DNA of 64,000 bases from DATMER01 sp963741305 (GCA_963741305.1 CAVUHL010000003.1:1550001-1614000), one strand, 5' to 3'. Counted from the first letter of the stretch, positions 1-9,099 are shown. Program-made: numbers and translations. The notes: generated from the letters alone by a model not told the origin.

Positions 1-1963
1 GGGTGAGGGTTCCGGCCACCAGCTCGACCTCGCCCCCCGTTACCCACCGCGCCCGCAGGCCGGTGCGGAAGAGCCGCTCGCCCGTGTCGGGGTGGATGGT
101 GAAGCGCTCGGCGCTCCGCACCGGATCGCGCCAGTAGCCGCGGGCGAGGCCGAGGCCGCCGACGTACAGGTCTCCGGGTACCCAGAAAGGGCAGAGCTCC
201 AACCGGGCGTCCAGGATATGGACGCTCTGGTTGGAGAGCGGCCGGCCAAAGGACGAGCCGTCCTCGCAGACGGCCGTCCACACCGTCGTTTCTAGCGAGC
301 CCCTCAGGACCGCGACCCGGACGTCTTTCAAGAGGATCCGGTCCGGAGCCGTGAGCACGGTGATCCCCTCCTGAGAACCGAACACCACCGTGCCCCCTGC
401 CGCGAAGGTGCCGAAGACCTCGAAGAGGGAGGTCCCCTCCGCAAGAGAGTGGGCGAGGGTGCGGTCCGCGGGTCCCATCCCAAAGCGCTGCGCGAGGTCC
501 AGGGCGAGGTTTGCGATCCCCCGGTTCTCCAGCATGACTCCGGAGAGCACGCAGGCGAGGTCCTTGGGAGATGCCGATGGCACCGGGGGCGGACCCTCGG
601 GGAGGCTTTCGGAAGCTGCGTCCTCGATCATGATGCCCACGATCTCTTCCGGCCAGTCGAGGGAGTCTGCCAGGGCCTCGCGGGTGACGGCGAGCTCGAT
701 CCTGCCATGTTCCAGCAAAGGCCGGAGCTGGCCGCGGGGGAGAGCGGGATCGACGGGCAGCCAGGCCGCTCCCGCCGCGAGCACGCCGAGGATGGCGGCG
801 ACCGCCTCCCGGCCCGGCTCGAGGACGATCGCCACCGGCGTGTTGCGCCTCGCCCCCTCGCGCTGAAGGAGGTGGCCGAGGCGCTCTGCTATCTGAAGCA
901 GCTCGCCGTAAGTGGCTGAGCCGGAAGGGCCGGTCACGGCAATCCGCTCCGGCTGGCGGCGCGCCCGGGTGGCGAATAGCTCGTACAGGTAGGGCTCGGG
1001 CACGGGAGCGCCCGTGGTGTTGAAGGCGACCATGCGGGCGAGCTGCTGAGGCGGGATCAGCCGGCGGCGGACCTCCTGCCAGGCCGGCCCGGCGGAGAGA
1101 CGGCGGAGGAGATCGCGGCAGCCCACGGTAAGGGCATCCGCCATCCCCTCGGGGAAGCCCGGCTCGGCCACGTCCCAGAACAGGAGGAGCCCGCCTTCGC
1201 GCTCGGCAACCTGGAGATGGAGGAGCCGCGGCTCCGCCCGGCGGCGCGAGCCCTGGTCCTTTGCGTCCCTTTCGTCCTTTACGTCCCTTTCGTCCTTGAA
1301 AAGCCGCGGAGGCAAGGCCACCGAGACCGGCAGCCCGGGAAGGCCATCGGGCCGGAGCGAACGAGGCAGGGGCCAGGTCAGGTCGCGGCGGAGGCGTTCT
1401 TGAACGCCCCGCGCCCGTTCGCCGAAGGGCCCGAGGGCGCCGCCGTCCAGCTCCAGGGGAACCCACAGAGGCGTGCCGGTCAGAGAGAGCTCCACGGTAA
1501 AGCGGGGGTCCCGAGCCCAGGCGGCGAGCCCGTCGGCCAGGGCCGCGAGGATCATCGCGGCCGGAGCGATCCCCTCCCAAGCGGCGCGGGCGCGCAGCTC
1601 AGCCCAGGTCTCGGCATCCAGCTCCAGGAGTCGGCGCCGGAGCGGGGCTGGATTAACAGGCAGGATGGGCGGGGGAGGCAGGACCCTGTCGGCCCAGTAC
1701 TCCAGGGCAGAGCCGTAGATCTTCTCGGGGGCCTTCCGCGGGATCTCGGGCGCGAAAACCAGCCAATCGAGGGAAGCGTGCTCGTCCAAAAGCCCGTCTA
1801 TTTTCATCCGCAGCTGCGCCGGCAGGTCCGGGGAGCCTGACGTTGCCAGCTTGCCGGCCTCCCGCTCCCGGACCTGCGGAGCGAGGGCGGAGAGGTCCAC
1901 GATCCTCAGAGCGTAGGGAGGAAGGCGAAGGCTCCGGGCGAGCGCGGCGAGATCCAGAGTCAT
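1..1963 (-). CDS. NRPS: truncated heterocyclization-like domain plus degenerate adenylation domain (3' end outside window)
   Basis: An open minus-strand frame starts at ATG 1963 and runs off the left edge (about 654 codons seen). Residues ~60-260 resemble the second half of a condensation/heterocyclization (Cy) domain, with a SALEYWADRV motif followed by an ARDPRFTVELSL segment. From residue ~300 an adenylation domain follows: A1/A2-like ATYGELL and VLAAGAAWLPVDP, and A6-like GDLYVGGLGLARGYW. It looks inactive. The A3 phosphate loop (TSGSTGxPKG) is missing, so DLACVLS joins directly to GVMLENRG. The A5 region is short, and A7 reads FRTGLRAR instead of YRTGDL, losing the conserved Asp. Catalytically dead A domains in Cy modules are known (BlmIII of bleomycin synthesis). 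A similar role here is inference; the gene could also be decaying. It is divergent from the flavoprotein gene at 2079. Confidence 0.8.
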   Translation of the reverse strand, partial: MTLDLAALARSLRLPPYALRIVDLSALAPQVREREAGKLATSGSPDLPAQLRMKIDGLLDEHASLDWLVFAPEIPRKAPEKIYGSALEYWADRVLPPPPILPVNPAPLRRRLLELDAETWAELRARAAWEGIAPAAMILAALADGLAAWARDPRFTVELSLTGTPLWVPLELDGGALGPFGERARGVQERLRRDLTWPLPRSLRPDGLPGLPVSVALPPRLFKDERDVKDERDAKDQGSRRRAEPRLLHLQVAEREGGLLLFWDVAEPGFPEGMADALTVGCRDLLRRLSAGPAWQEVRRRLIPPQQLARMVAFNTTGAPVPEPYLYELFATRARRQPERIAVTGPSGSATYGELLQIAERLGHLLQREGARRNTPVAIVLEPGREAVAAILGVLAAGAAWLPVDPALPRGQLRPLLEHGRIELAVTREALADSLDWPEEIVGIMIEDAASESLPEGPPPVPSASPKDLACVLSGVMLENRGIANLALDLAQRFGMGPADRTLAHSLAEGTSLFEVFGTFAAGGTVVFGSQEGITVLTAPDRILLKDVRVAVLRGSLETTVWTAVCEDGSSFGRPLSNQSVHILDARLELCPFWVPGDLYVGGLGLARGYWRDPVRSAERFTIHPDTGERLFRTGLRARWVTGGEVELVAGTLT
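1256..1298. repeat. Short GGAC(N)3-4AAGGAC-type repeat inside the NRPS gene
   Basis: A run of alternating GTCCTTT/GTCCCTTT words is read in frame on the minus strand as a charged KDERDVKDERDAKD segment between the two NRPS domains. The same word (GGACGTAAAGGAC) occurs in the intergenic hairpin at 3636-3699. This suggests that a dispersed intergenic repeat has been accommodated in the coding frame as an interdomain linker. Confidence 0.7.
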
Positions 1964-2078
1964 CGGCATGACCCTTACGATGTCACGGTCTATAGAGAAC
2001 CGTGCACTTATAAGGTGCTGTACCGCAGCACATCTATTCGGTCCGTGCTGGCCGCGGACCATCCAATGGAGGGAGCCG
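1964..2078. promoter_or_regulatory. Divergent intergenic region between NRPS and flavoprotein genes
   Basis: This 115-bp region separates the NRPS start (1963, minus) from the flavoprotein start (2079, plus) and must hold both promoters. It is visibly richer in A/T than the flanking genes. A GGAGGG Shine-Dalgarno sequence at 2068-2073 decides the flavoprotein start. Confidence 0.5.
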
Positions 2079-3632
2079 ATGATGGACGCCAGTGGGAACG
2101 TCGATTTCGAGGTTCTGATCCTCGGTGCAGGTCCGGCCGGCCTGCAGCTTGGACACCACCTCTCCCGCGCCGGACGCAGCTACATGATCCTGGAGCGCGG
2201 GGACAGCCCGGGCGAGTTCTTCAAGAAGTTCCCCCGTCATCGCACCCTGATCTCCAACAACAAGGTTTACACCGGCTACGACGATCCCGAGGTCAACCTC
2301 CGGTTCGATTGGAACTCCCTCCTCAGCGACGACGCGCCGCTGCCGTTCAAGGAGTACAGCAAGAAATACTTTCCAGCCGCGGACACGATGGTGAAATACC
2401 TCTGCGACTACGCCGAGTGCTCTGGCCTCAACGTCCGTTGCAATACGCAGGTCACGCGGGTGCAGAAGACGCAGGAGGGTTTCCGGCTGCACGACGCCGA
2501 GGGCAATGCCTTCACCTGCCGGCGGCTTGCCGTTGCAGCCGGAGTCACGAAGCCGCACGTTCCGGCCGTGCCGGGTATTGAGCTGGCCGAGGACTACGTG
2601 AGCGTTTCGGTGAACCCCGACGACTTCATCAATCAGCGCGTGCTGGTGGTGGGCAAGGGCAACTCGGCTTTCGAGACAGCCGGCAATCTGATCGAAACCA
2701 CCGCGCTGATCCATGTGATCAGTCCGAACCCGGTGCGGCTGGCCTGGCAGACCCACTTCGTGGGCCACCTGCGGGCGGTGAACAACAACCTCCTGGACAC
2801 CCATCAGCTCAAGTCCCAGAACGCGGTCCTCGACGCCACCATGGAGCGCATCGCGCGCCGCGCGGATGGCAAGCTGGTAGTCTCGGTGCGCTACTCGCAC
2901 GCCAGCCACGAGCTCGAGGAGCTGGTCTACGACCGGATCATCCTCTGCACCGGCTTCCGCTTCGACAACTCGTTTTTCGACGCGGACTGCCGGCCCGAGC
3001 TGACGATCAATGACAGGTATCCCGCGATGACCTGCGAGTGGGAATCGACGAACGTGCCGGGCATGTACTTCGCCGGCACGCTCACCCAGGCGCGCGACTT
3101 CAAGAAGAGCAACTCCGGCTTCATCCACGGCTTCCGTTACAACACCCGCGCGCTGTTCCGGATGCTGGAGAGGAAGTATCACGCGAGGCCCTGGCCGTCC
3201 GAGGACGTCGAGCCCACCTTGAACGGCATCTCCACGGCCATGATCGAGCGCATCAACAGGACTTCGGCCATGTGGCAGCAGTTCGGCTTCCTGCATGACC
3301 TGATCGTGATGCCGGAGAGCGGCGGTCCCGCGAAGCACTACCAAGAGATGCCGCTCGCCTACATCCAGGAGACCGAGCTTTCCGCGAGCAGCCATTACTA
3401 CACGGTCACGATGGAGTTCGGCGCGGTGGAGGGCGGTACCTTTGCCATGGTGCGCAACTTCCTGCATCCCGTGATCCGGCGCTGGAATGGCCCGCTGCTG
3501 GTCGCCGAGCACCACCTGCTCGAGGATCTGCACGGCGAGTGGAGGCGCGAGGATCTGCATTTAGCGCCGCTGCGCGAGTTCCTTCAGGACCAGATGCGCG
3601 AAAGTGTACGGGTGCTGACCAGCTGGAATTGA
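2079..3632 (+). CDS. FOXRED2-like FAD-dependent oxidoreductase / flavin monooxygenase-type protein
   Basis: The 517-aa protein begins (after MM) with a dinucleotide-binding Rossmann motif, ILGAGPAGLQLGHHLSRAG. A PRHRTLISNNKVYTG segment follows, then DWNSLL, a second nucleotide-binding motif VLVVGKGNSAFETAGN, AINNLLD-type and FIHGFRYNTRALFRML motifs. From memory these follow the order of the eukaryotic ER protein FOXRED2, which is related to the flavin-containing monooxygenases. The ATG at 2079 has a GGAGGG ribosome site; a further in-frame ATG upstream (1968) would add 37 unlike residues and lacks a good site. Divergence from an NRPS gene suggests a tailoring oxidase, but this is inference, and the substrate cannot be read from sequence. 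Confidence 0.82.
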   Translation: MMDASGNVDFEVLILGAGPAGLQLGHHLSRAGRSYMILERGDSPGEFFKKFPRHRTLISNNKVYTGYDDPEVNLRFDWNSLLSDDAPLPFKEYSKKYFPAADTMVKYLCDYAECSGLNVRCNTQVTRVQKTQEGFRLHDAEGNAFTCRRLAVAAGVTKPHVPAVPGIELAEDYVSVSVNPDDFINQRVLVVGKGNSAFETAGNLIETTALIHVISPNPVRLAWQTHFVGHLRAVNNNLLDTHQLKSQNAVLDATMERIARRADGKLVVSVRYSHASHELEELVYDRIILCTGFRFDNSFFDADCRPELTINDRYPAMTCEWESTNVPGMYFAGTLTQARDFKKSNSGFIHGFRYNTRALFRMLERKYHARPWPSEDVEPTLNGISTAMIERINRTSAMWQQFGFLHDLIVMPESGGPAKHYQEMPLAYIQETELSASSHYYTVTMEFGAVEGGTFAMVRNFLHPVIRRWNGPLLVAEHHLLEDLHGEWRREDLHLAPLREFLQDQMRESVRVLTSWN

Positions 3633-3635
3633 AAG

Positions 3636-3699
3636 GACACCAGGGACCTCAAGGACTCCCTCCGGCGTCCTTCATGTCCTTTACGTCCTTTGGGTCCTT
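3636..3699. terminator. Convergent-gene hairpin made of AAGGAC/GTCCTT repeats
   Basis: Between the convergent flavoprotein and kinase genes, AAAGGAC/CAAGGACT words on the left are answered by GTCCTTCATGTCCTTTACGTCCTTT on the right. Together they form an imperfect long stem ending in a T-rich tract. It probably acts as a bidirectional terminator. It shares its words with the repeat inside the NRPS gene. Confidence 0.5.
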
Positions 3700-6600
3700 T
3701 TAGGGCTTCTTCTCCAGCAGCGGCCCGTACTCCCGCCGCAGCAGCGGATTGATCGCGATCGCTTTGCGCAGCGACTCATCGGCCTCGCCGCGGCGGCCGG
3801 CGAGATGGAGCAGGGCGCCGCGGACCGCGTAGGCCTGCGCATCCTCGGAATTGATGGCCAACGCCTTTTCGATCCGCTCCAAGCCGCGGCCCACCGCTTC
3901 CTTCGACCCGCGCCAGCGCTCCACCAGGGCCTGGGCGAGGAAGATTTCCGGCGCGCCCGGGTTCAGCACCTCGGCCCTCGCCAGAGCCGCGGCGGCCTTT
4001 TCGAGGGCAGGACTCGCATCGCGTCTGTTGCGAAGGGCATGGCGGGCGGCGATCAGCTCGATCCTTCCCTGCTCCAGGAAAGTGTCGGCGTCGTCCGGGT
4101 TGATCCGGAACGAGGCCTCGGCGTGCGACCGGGCGGAGGCGAGGGCCGGGGATGGGTCCTCGCCGCGGTCGAAGAGGGCCTGGCCGAGGAGGCGGTAGGT
4201 GTAGGCCAGGTTGTAAGGGCCGTAGGGATGATCGGGCCTGACCTCGAGGGCCTGCCGGTAGCTGACCACGGCCTGCTCCAGTGTCTGCCGCGGATCGGAC
4301 CCCCGGGCCAGCAGGTACTCGCCCAGGGTGAGATAGCTGTTGCCCAGATTGTTGTGGGTCGACGCGGTGCCCGGGTTCAGGGCCACGGCGCGCTGGAACG
4401 CCGCGATGGCCGACTGCAGCGGCTTCGACGGGTCCTGCCCGCGGCTGATCTCCGCCTCGGCCACCTGGTTCCAGGCCGTGCCAAGGTTCACCTGCGCGGG
4501 CAGGTACTCCGGATTCAGCTCGAGGGCCTCTTCATAGCTCGCCACGGCCCGCCGCAGGAGGGGGTGCGGATTCACTCCGCGCCGTTGCTGGTCCTGCGCC
4601 AGGGCCATGCAACCCACGGCAAGGGTGTTGTGGTTGGACGTCAGCTCGGGCTGGAGCCGCACGGCTTCCTCGGCCATCTGCACGGCCTTTTTCAGCTCAT
4701 CCGCCGCGCCGAGCCCCCGGCCGAGCTGCCAGGAAGCCAACAGCCGGTGCGCGATGGACATGTGGTTGAAGGCCCTGGCGTCCCGCGGGTTGAGGGCGAT
4801 GGCCTTCTGGCCTTCGGCGACCGCCGCGGCGAGGTCGGGCTGAGGGTCCCTGCCATAGCGCAGCTTCCGGTCGCCCTGCGCCCAGTAGATGGCGGACTTG
4901 AGGGTGTGGACCGCGCTCATCTCGGGGTCCACACCCAGCGCCAGGTCGCAGGAGCGGAGAGCCTCGCGCAGAGGCTCGTCCGGAAGGTCTTCGCCCTGAA
5001 GCGCGGTGCGGATCCGCTCCGCCCGCCGCTCGCAGTCGGCGGTGTAGAGGGCGGCATCGCTCGGGACGATCGAGAGCAGTCGGCCGTAGACCTCTCCGGC
5101 CCGGTCGTAGAGGCGGAGCGCCTCTTCGCGCCGGTCGCCGTCGGCAGCCTTGCCGGCCTGCTTCATGTACACGCGCGCTTCGAGCTCGGCCGCCTCGTAG
5201 AGCCAGGGGGTCTCGCCGTAGGCCTGCCGGGCTCGCTCGACGGCCTCGGGGAAGCGCTCCTCGTGGTAGGCGATCAGGCCGAGGAGATAGGGGGAGACCT
5301 GCTCCGGATCCCGGGCGGCTTCCTTCAGGTAGGACAGTGCCGGAGCCTGGAACCTCTTCCGCACATGGTCGGGATCGACCGCGCCGGCCGGCCCGACATT
5401 GGCCAGCGTCCTTTCCAGGAAGGAGCCGAAGACCCGTCCGAGGGCCTCGGCGACCTCGGGGGTCCGCTGGCCGGCGTTCCAGGCGCGTTCCAGGTGCTCG
5501 CGGGCCAGCTCATCCTGGTGCAGGGCGAGGTAGCCTTGGCCCAGGGCGGAGTTGCCCGGGCCTTCGGCAAGCGGGCCGAGCCGGCCCATCTCCTCGCGGA
5601 TCTTCTCCAGCTCGCTGCGCAGCCGGCGCTTGGTAGCGGTCACGTCGTGGCGGGGGAGGAGGGCCGCGTAGCGCAGGCTCGCCTCCATCTCCTTGACGCG
5701 TTGCCCGAAGCGCTGGGCCAGCTCGGCCCGCTCGCGCGCCTGCCAGCGGGTGCGGAGCACCTCGGCACCGAGCACCGCGAGCAAAACCAGGGCAGCCGCT
5801 GCCACCAGGACGAGCGCCTTGTGCTTGCGCAGCCGCTTGCCTACCCGGTAGGTCAGGCCGGCGGGCCGGGCGTCGATCGGATCGCCCTCCACCCAGCGGT
5901 CCAGATCCTCGGCGAGGGCGCGCGCCGAGTCGTAGCGCCGCTCCGGGTCCTTCTCCAGGCACTTGAGGACGATCGTCTCCAGGTCCGCCGGGATGTTCGG
6001 CTTGCGCTTGCGCAGCGGCTCGGGCTCCTCCTGGAGAACCCGCACCAGCGTGCCGGCCGCGGTAGTGCCCACGAACGGAGGGCTGTCGGTCAGCATCTCG
6101 TAGAGCACGACTCCGAGGCTGTAGACGTCGGTGCGCCGGTCGAGCTGCCCTCCCTGCGCCTGCTCGGGGGAGACGTAGGCCGGCGTGCCGCTGATCAGGC
6201 CGGTGCGGGTGAGCCCCTCCTCTCCCTGGTCCTGAGCGAGGCCGAAATCCACCACCCAGGGGTGTAGGTCACCTGTGTCATCCTTTCCGACCAGAATATT
6301 GGCGGGTTTGAGGTCGCGGTGGATCAGGCCGGTCTTGTGCGCCGTGTGGACCGCGCGGGCCACATCGCGGACGAGGCGGACCGCGGCCTCGATGGTCAGC
6401 TTGCCGCGCAGATCGGTGAGGCTCCGCCCGTCGATGTACTGCATGGCGATGTAGGGCCGGCCCTCGACCTCGCCCACCTCGTGCACCTGGCAGATGTTCG
6501 GGTGCTCGACGCGGGCCTGGGCACGGGCCTCGCGCAGGAAGCGCACGACCAGCAGCGGATCGTTGAAGTGCAGGAACTTGAGCGCCACGTTGCGGCCGAG

Positions 6601-6972
6601 CTGCGGGTCGGAAGCCAGGTAGACCGAGCCCATGCCGCCGGAGCCGAGGAAGCGCTCGACGCGGTAGCGCGGCCATTCCCTCAGGAAACGGAGCTCGGGA
6701 GGGAAGGCGACGGCGCCGGCCCGGCCGGGGGGAGCTTCGACGAGAGTGGGCGCGAGGGCCGGGTCGGCCATGTCCAGCTCGGAGAGCAGGGAGCTCAGGG
6801 CGGCTTGATCGAGGCGGCCGGAGTCGAGGAGCGCCTGGATCCAGAGGCGCTCTGCCGTTACGCCGCCCCCCGGGGTGAGGACCCGGTCGGCGACGGCGTC
6901 GAGGTCTTCCCAGGCGAGGAGACCCTTCGAAATGGCCAGCCGGAGGAGGCGGCTCTCGGTGGGGGCGTTCAT
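3700..6972 (-). CDS. PknB-like Ser/Thr protein kinase with C-terminal TPR array
   Basis: The 1090-aa protein has a short helical N terminus (~90 residues), then a Hanks-type kinase domain (~100-370). The Gly loop is FLGSGGMGSVYLAS, the VAIK-type Lys is in VALKFLH, the catalytic loop is HRDLKPANIL, the DFG motif is VDFGLA, and the activation/P+1 region is SGTPAYVSPEQAQG. One transmembrane helix (about residues 385-405, ALVLVAAAALVLLAVLGAEV) precedes about 680 residues of TPR-like helical repeats, many with the N-P-x-x-A pattern (ALNPGTAS, EVRPDHPYG). The topology implies a cytosolic kinase with an exported TPR sensor. This arrangement is common in Acidobacteriota and Planctomycetota. The gene reads towards the flavoprotein gene. 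A perfect 10-bp inverted repeat abuts its start codon. Confidence 0.9.
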   Translation of the reverse strand: MNAPTESRLLRLAISKGLLAWEDLDAVADRVLTPGGGVTAERLWIQALLDSGRLDQAALSSLLSELDMADPALAPTLVEAPPGRAGAVAFPPELRFLREWPRYRVERFLGSGGMGSVYLASDPQLGRNVALKFLHFNDPLLVVRFLREARAQARVEHPNICQVHEVGEVEGRPYIAMQYIDGRSLTDLRGKLTIEAAVRLVRDVARAVHTAHKTGLIHRDLKPANILVGKDDTGDLHPWVVDFGLAQDQGEEGLTRTGLISGTPAYVSPEQAQGGQLDRRTDVYSLGVVLYEMLTDSPPFVGTTAAGTLVRVLQEEPEPLRKRKPNIPADLETIVLKCLEKDPERRYDSARALAEDLDRWVEGDPIDARPAGLTYRVGKRLRKHKALVLVAAAALVLLAVLGAEVLRTRWQARERAELAQRFGQRVKEMEASLRYAALLPRHDVTATKRRLRSELEKIREEMGRLGPLAEGPGNSALGQGYLALHQDELAREHLERAWNAGQRTPEVAEALGRVFGSFLERTLANVGPAGAVDPDHVRKRFQAPALSYLKEAARDPEQVSPYLLGLIAYHEERFPEAVERARQAYGETPWLYEAAELEARVYMKQAGKAADGDRREEALRLYDRAGEVYGRLLSIVPSDAALYTADCERRAERIRTALQGEDLPDEPLREALRSCDLALGVDPEMSAVHTLKSAIYWAQGDRKLRYGRDPQPDLAAAVAEGQKAIALNPRDARAFNHMSIAHRLLASWQLGRGLGAADELKKAVQMAEEAVRLQPELTSNHNTLAVGCMALAQDQQRRGVNPHPLLRRAVASYEEALELNPEYLPAQVNLGTAWNQVAEAEISRGQDPSKPLQSAIAAFQRAVALNPGTASTHNNLGNSYLTLGEYLLARGSDPRQTLEQAVVSYRQALEVRPDHPYGPYNLAYTYRLLGQALFDRGEDPSPALASARSHAEASFRINPDDADTFLEQGRIELIAARHALRNRRDASPALEKAAAALARAEVLNPGAPEIFLAQALVERWRGSKEAVGRGLERIEKALAINSEDAQAYAVRGALLHLAGRRGEADESLRKAIAINPLLRREYGPLLEKKP

Positions 6973-6973
6973 G

Positions 6974-7000
6974 GGGCTCTGGTTGAGTCTACCAGAGCCC
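6974..7000. promoter_or_regulatory. Perfect inverted repeat abutting the kinase start codon
   Basis: GGGCTCTGGT (6974-6983) and ACCAGAGCCC (6991-7000) form a perfect 10-bp stem with a 7-nt loop, one base from the kinase ATG (minus strand, 6972). If transcribed it would fold in the leader next to the start codon. As DNA it could be an operator. No other ribosome-binding signal is visible there. Confidence 0.5.
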
Positions 7001-7003
7001 CAA

Positions 7004-7072
7004 GGGCGCCATGAATGTCGCCCCTACAACAAATTCCCGTCTCGCTTGTAGGGGCGTGATTCATCACGCCCG
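7004..7072. repeat. Intergenic palindromic element (REP-like)
   Basis: GGGCG..ATGAAT..CGCCCCTACAA on the left pairs with TTGTAGGGGCG..ATTCAT..CGCCC on the right: about 22 of 26 positions match, around a central 16-nt loop. It lies between the kinase and histidine kinase genes, both on the minus strand. It could serve as a terminator for the 3' end of neither gene, so a dispersed palindromic repeat is the simpler reading. Confidence 0.55.
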
Positions 7073-7082
7073 GGAGGGGGTC

Positions 7083-9071
7083 CTAATACGGTTCCGAAAC
7101 CACCGGCGCGCCCAGGTTCGAGAGCAGCGTCCGCAGCACGAACGGCTCCACCGGCTTCACGAAGTGGTGGTGGATGCCGGCTTCGCGGGAGCGGCGGCGG
7201 TCCTCAGGCTGGCCGTAGCCGGTCATGGCCACGAGGAGCGCGCCATCCATGGAGGCATCCTCGCGCAGGCGCTTGGCCACCTGGTAGCCGTCGAGCCCGG
7301 GCAGGCCGATGTCCAGCAGCACGACCTCGGGGTGCTGCTCCCGTGCCGCGTCGATGGCTGCCAAGCCGTCGTGGACCATGCACACCTCGTGGCCCCAGAG
7401 GCGGAGCAGGGCGGAGAGGCTCTCCGCGGCGTCCACGTTGTCCTCGACCACCAGCACGCGCAGACCGCGGGAGGGGAAGGGAGCATCCGCCTCGGGCAGG
7501 GATGCAGCCTTTTCGATCGGCACGTTGGCGGGCAGCCGCACCACGAACTCGCTCCCCTGGCCGAGGCCCGGGCTGTTCGCCTCGACGGTGCCGCCGTGCA
7601 TCTCCACCAGGCTGCGCACCAGGGTCAGGCCGATCCCGAGGCCCCCTTCGGAGCGGGCGAGGGAGCCCTCCGATTGAACGAAGGGCTCGAACACCCGGTC
7701 CAGCACATCGGGAGGCACGCCGATGCCGTTGTCCCGCACCCGCACCACGGCCTCGTCTCCTTCGAGCGCCGCGGTCACCCGGATCTGGCCGCCCGGCATC
7801 GTGTACTTGGCCGCGTTGTTGAGGAGGTTCGTCAGGATCTGCTCCAGACGGGTGGGATCGGCTTCCAGGTGGATCCGGTCGGTCGGGAGCTGGACCTTCA
7901 AGTCATGAGCGCGGGAGTCGATGAGCGGCCGCGTGGCTTCGATTGCGCGCTCGACCACGGTGCCCAGCTCGACTGCCTCCTTGCGCAGGCGGATGCTCCC
8001 CTGGGTGATGCGGGAGACGTCCAGCAAGTCGTCGACCAGACGGGCCAGGTGCTTGACCTGGCGCTCGACCATCTCGCGCGACGGCTGGAACGCGGGATCG
8101 ATGGTCTCGACCTGGCGCATCAGCTCGACGGCGTTGCGGATCGGGGCGAGCGGATTGCGCAGCTCGTGGGCCAGCATGGCGAGGAACTGGTCCTTACGGC
8201 GGTCGGCGCCCGCGAGGTCCTCGGCGCGGCGCCGCAGCTCGTCTTCCAGGCGCTTGCGCTCGGTGATGTCGAGCTGGGTGCCCCAGACGCGCATCAGGCG
8301 GCCGTTCTCCAGCACGCCGATCAGGTTGTTGAGGAAGTACTTGGTCTTGCCCTCGCGGTCGAGCTCGTGGGACTCCGCCCCGGAAAGCCGGTAGCCCGAG
8401 CGGACGAACGAGCGCAGGTACTCGACGTTGTGGGAGTCCGAGCGGGGGAGCAGGTCGTTCAGGCGGGAGCCGATCAGCTCCGCGGGCTCGGAGAGGCCGT
8501 ACATGCGGGCCATGCCGCGGTTGCACTCGGCGAGGAAGGCGTGGCGGTAGAAGCGGTCGACCTGCTCCTCGGCCGGGAGCTCGGCCGGCACCGGCTCTTC
8601 GAGCTCGCAGCGCCAGATGCCCTCGGCGCTCTGGTCGAAGAAGGTGCGGTAGCGCGAGACGCTCTCGCGGGTCTCCTTCTCCTGCTCGAGCCGGTCGCGG
8701 ACGTCCCGGAGCACGAGCACGGCGCCGGCAAAAGTTTCGCCATCCCGGATGGGATCGAGGCTCGCGTGGATTTTCCACCCGGCTCCGCCCTCGACCCGGA
8801 GCGGCCGGCGCACCGTGGCCGCGGCCTCTCCGATCCCCTCTTCGCTGATCAGGAGCTCGACTGGCCGGCCTGTGCCCTCGTCGACGAGGCGTAGCGCCTG
8901 GTTCAGGTGCCGCCCGCGCGGAGATTCACCGCCCGCGCCGATCAGGCGCTCGGCCGCCGCGTTCAGATAGGTGATACGTCCTGCGGCGTCGGTCGTCAAG
9001 ACCGCGTCGCCAAGGCTCTCGAGGCCCAGCCGGAGCCAGTCTCGGGAATCGGATTTCGTCTGTCTCGCCAT
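7083..9071 (-). CDS. PAS-domain hybrid sensor histidine kinase with C-terminal receiver domain
   Basis: The protein of about 662 aa starts at ATG 9071; a longer frame to 9167 would overlap the upstream glycosyltransferase gene. Two PAS-like segments (residues ~20-130 and ~140-260) precede a HisKA H-box (AMLAHELRNPLAPIRN), an N-box (LTNLLNNAAKYT), a G1 box (VRDNGIGVP) and a GLGIGL G2 box. The C-terminal receiver (last ~120 residues) has VLVVEDN, phospho-acceptor Asp in VVLLDIGLPG, and a Lys in HHFVKPVEP. There are no transmembrane helices, so it is probably a cytosolic sensor. It lacks a separate output domain and presumably relays phosphate to an unlinked regulator. The gene follows the glycosyltransferase gene by 28 bp and may be co-transcribed with it. 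Confidence 0.92.
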   Translation of the reverse strand: MARQTKSDSRDWLRLGLESLGDAVLTTDAAGRITYLNAAAERLIGAGGESPRGRHLNQALRLVDEGTGRPVELLISEEGIGEAAATVRRPLRVEGGAGWKIHASLDPIRDGETFAGAVLVLRDVRDRLEQEKETRESVSRYRTFFDQSAEGIWRCELEEPVPAELPAEEQVDRFYRHAFLAECNRGMARMYGLSEPAELIGSRLNDLLPRSDSHNVEYLRSFVRSGYRLSGAESHELDREGKTKYFLNNLIGVLENGRLMRVWGTQLDITERKRLEDELRRRAEDLAGADRRKDQFLAMLAHELRNPLAPIRNAVELMRQVETIDPAFQPSREMVERQVKHLARLVDDLLDVSRITQGSIRLRKEAVELGTVVERAIEATRPLIDSRAHDLKVQLPTDRIHLEADPTRLEQILTNLLNNAAKYTMPGGQIRVTAALEGDEAVVRVRDNGIGVPPDVLDRVFEPFVQSEGSLARSEGGLGIGLTLVRSLVEMHGGTVEANSPGLGQGSEFVVRLPANVPIEKAASLPEADAPFPSRGLRVLVVEDNVDAAESLSALLRLWGHEVCMVHDGLAAIDAAREQHPEVVLLDIGLPGLDGYQVAKRLREDASMDGALLVAMTGYGQPEDRRRSREAGIHHHFVKPVEPFVLRTLLSNLGAPVVSEPY

Positions 9072-9099
9072 GGGGTCGTTCCCCGCTGCCGCCAAAAGA

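Noticed and set aside
2034..3560. Long minus-strand frame opposite the flavoprotein gene
   Set aside because: It has no recognisable motifs and is a by-product of high GC; the plus strand carries clear FAD motifs.
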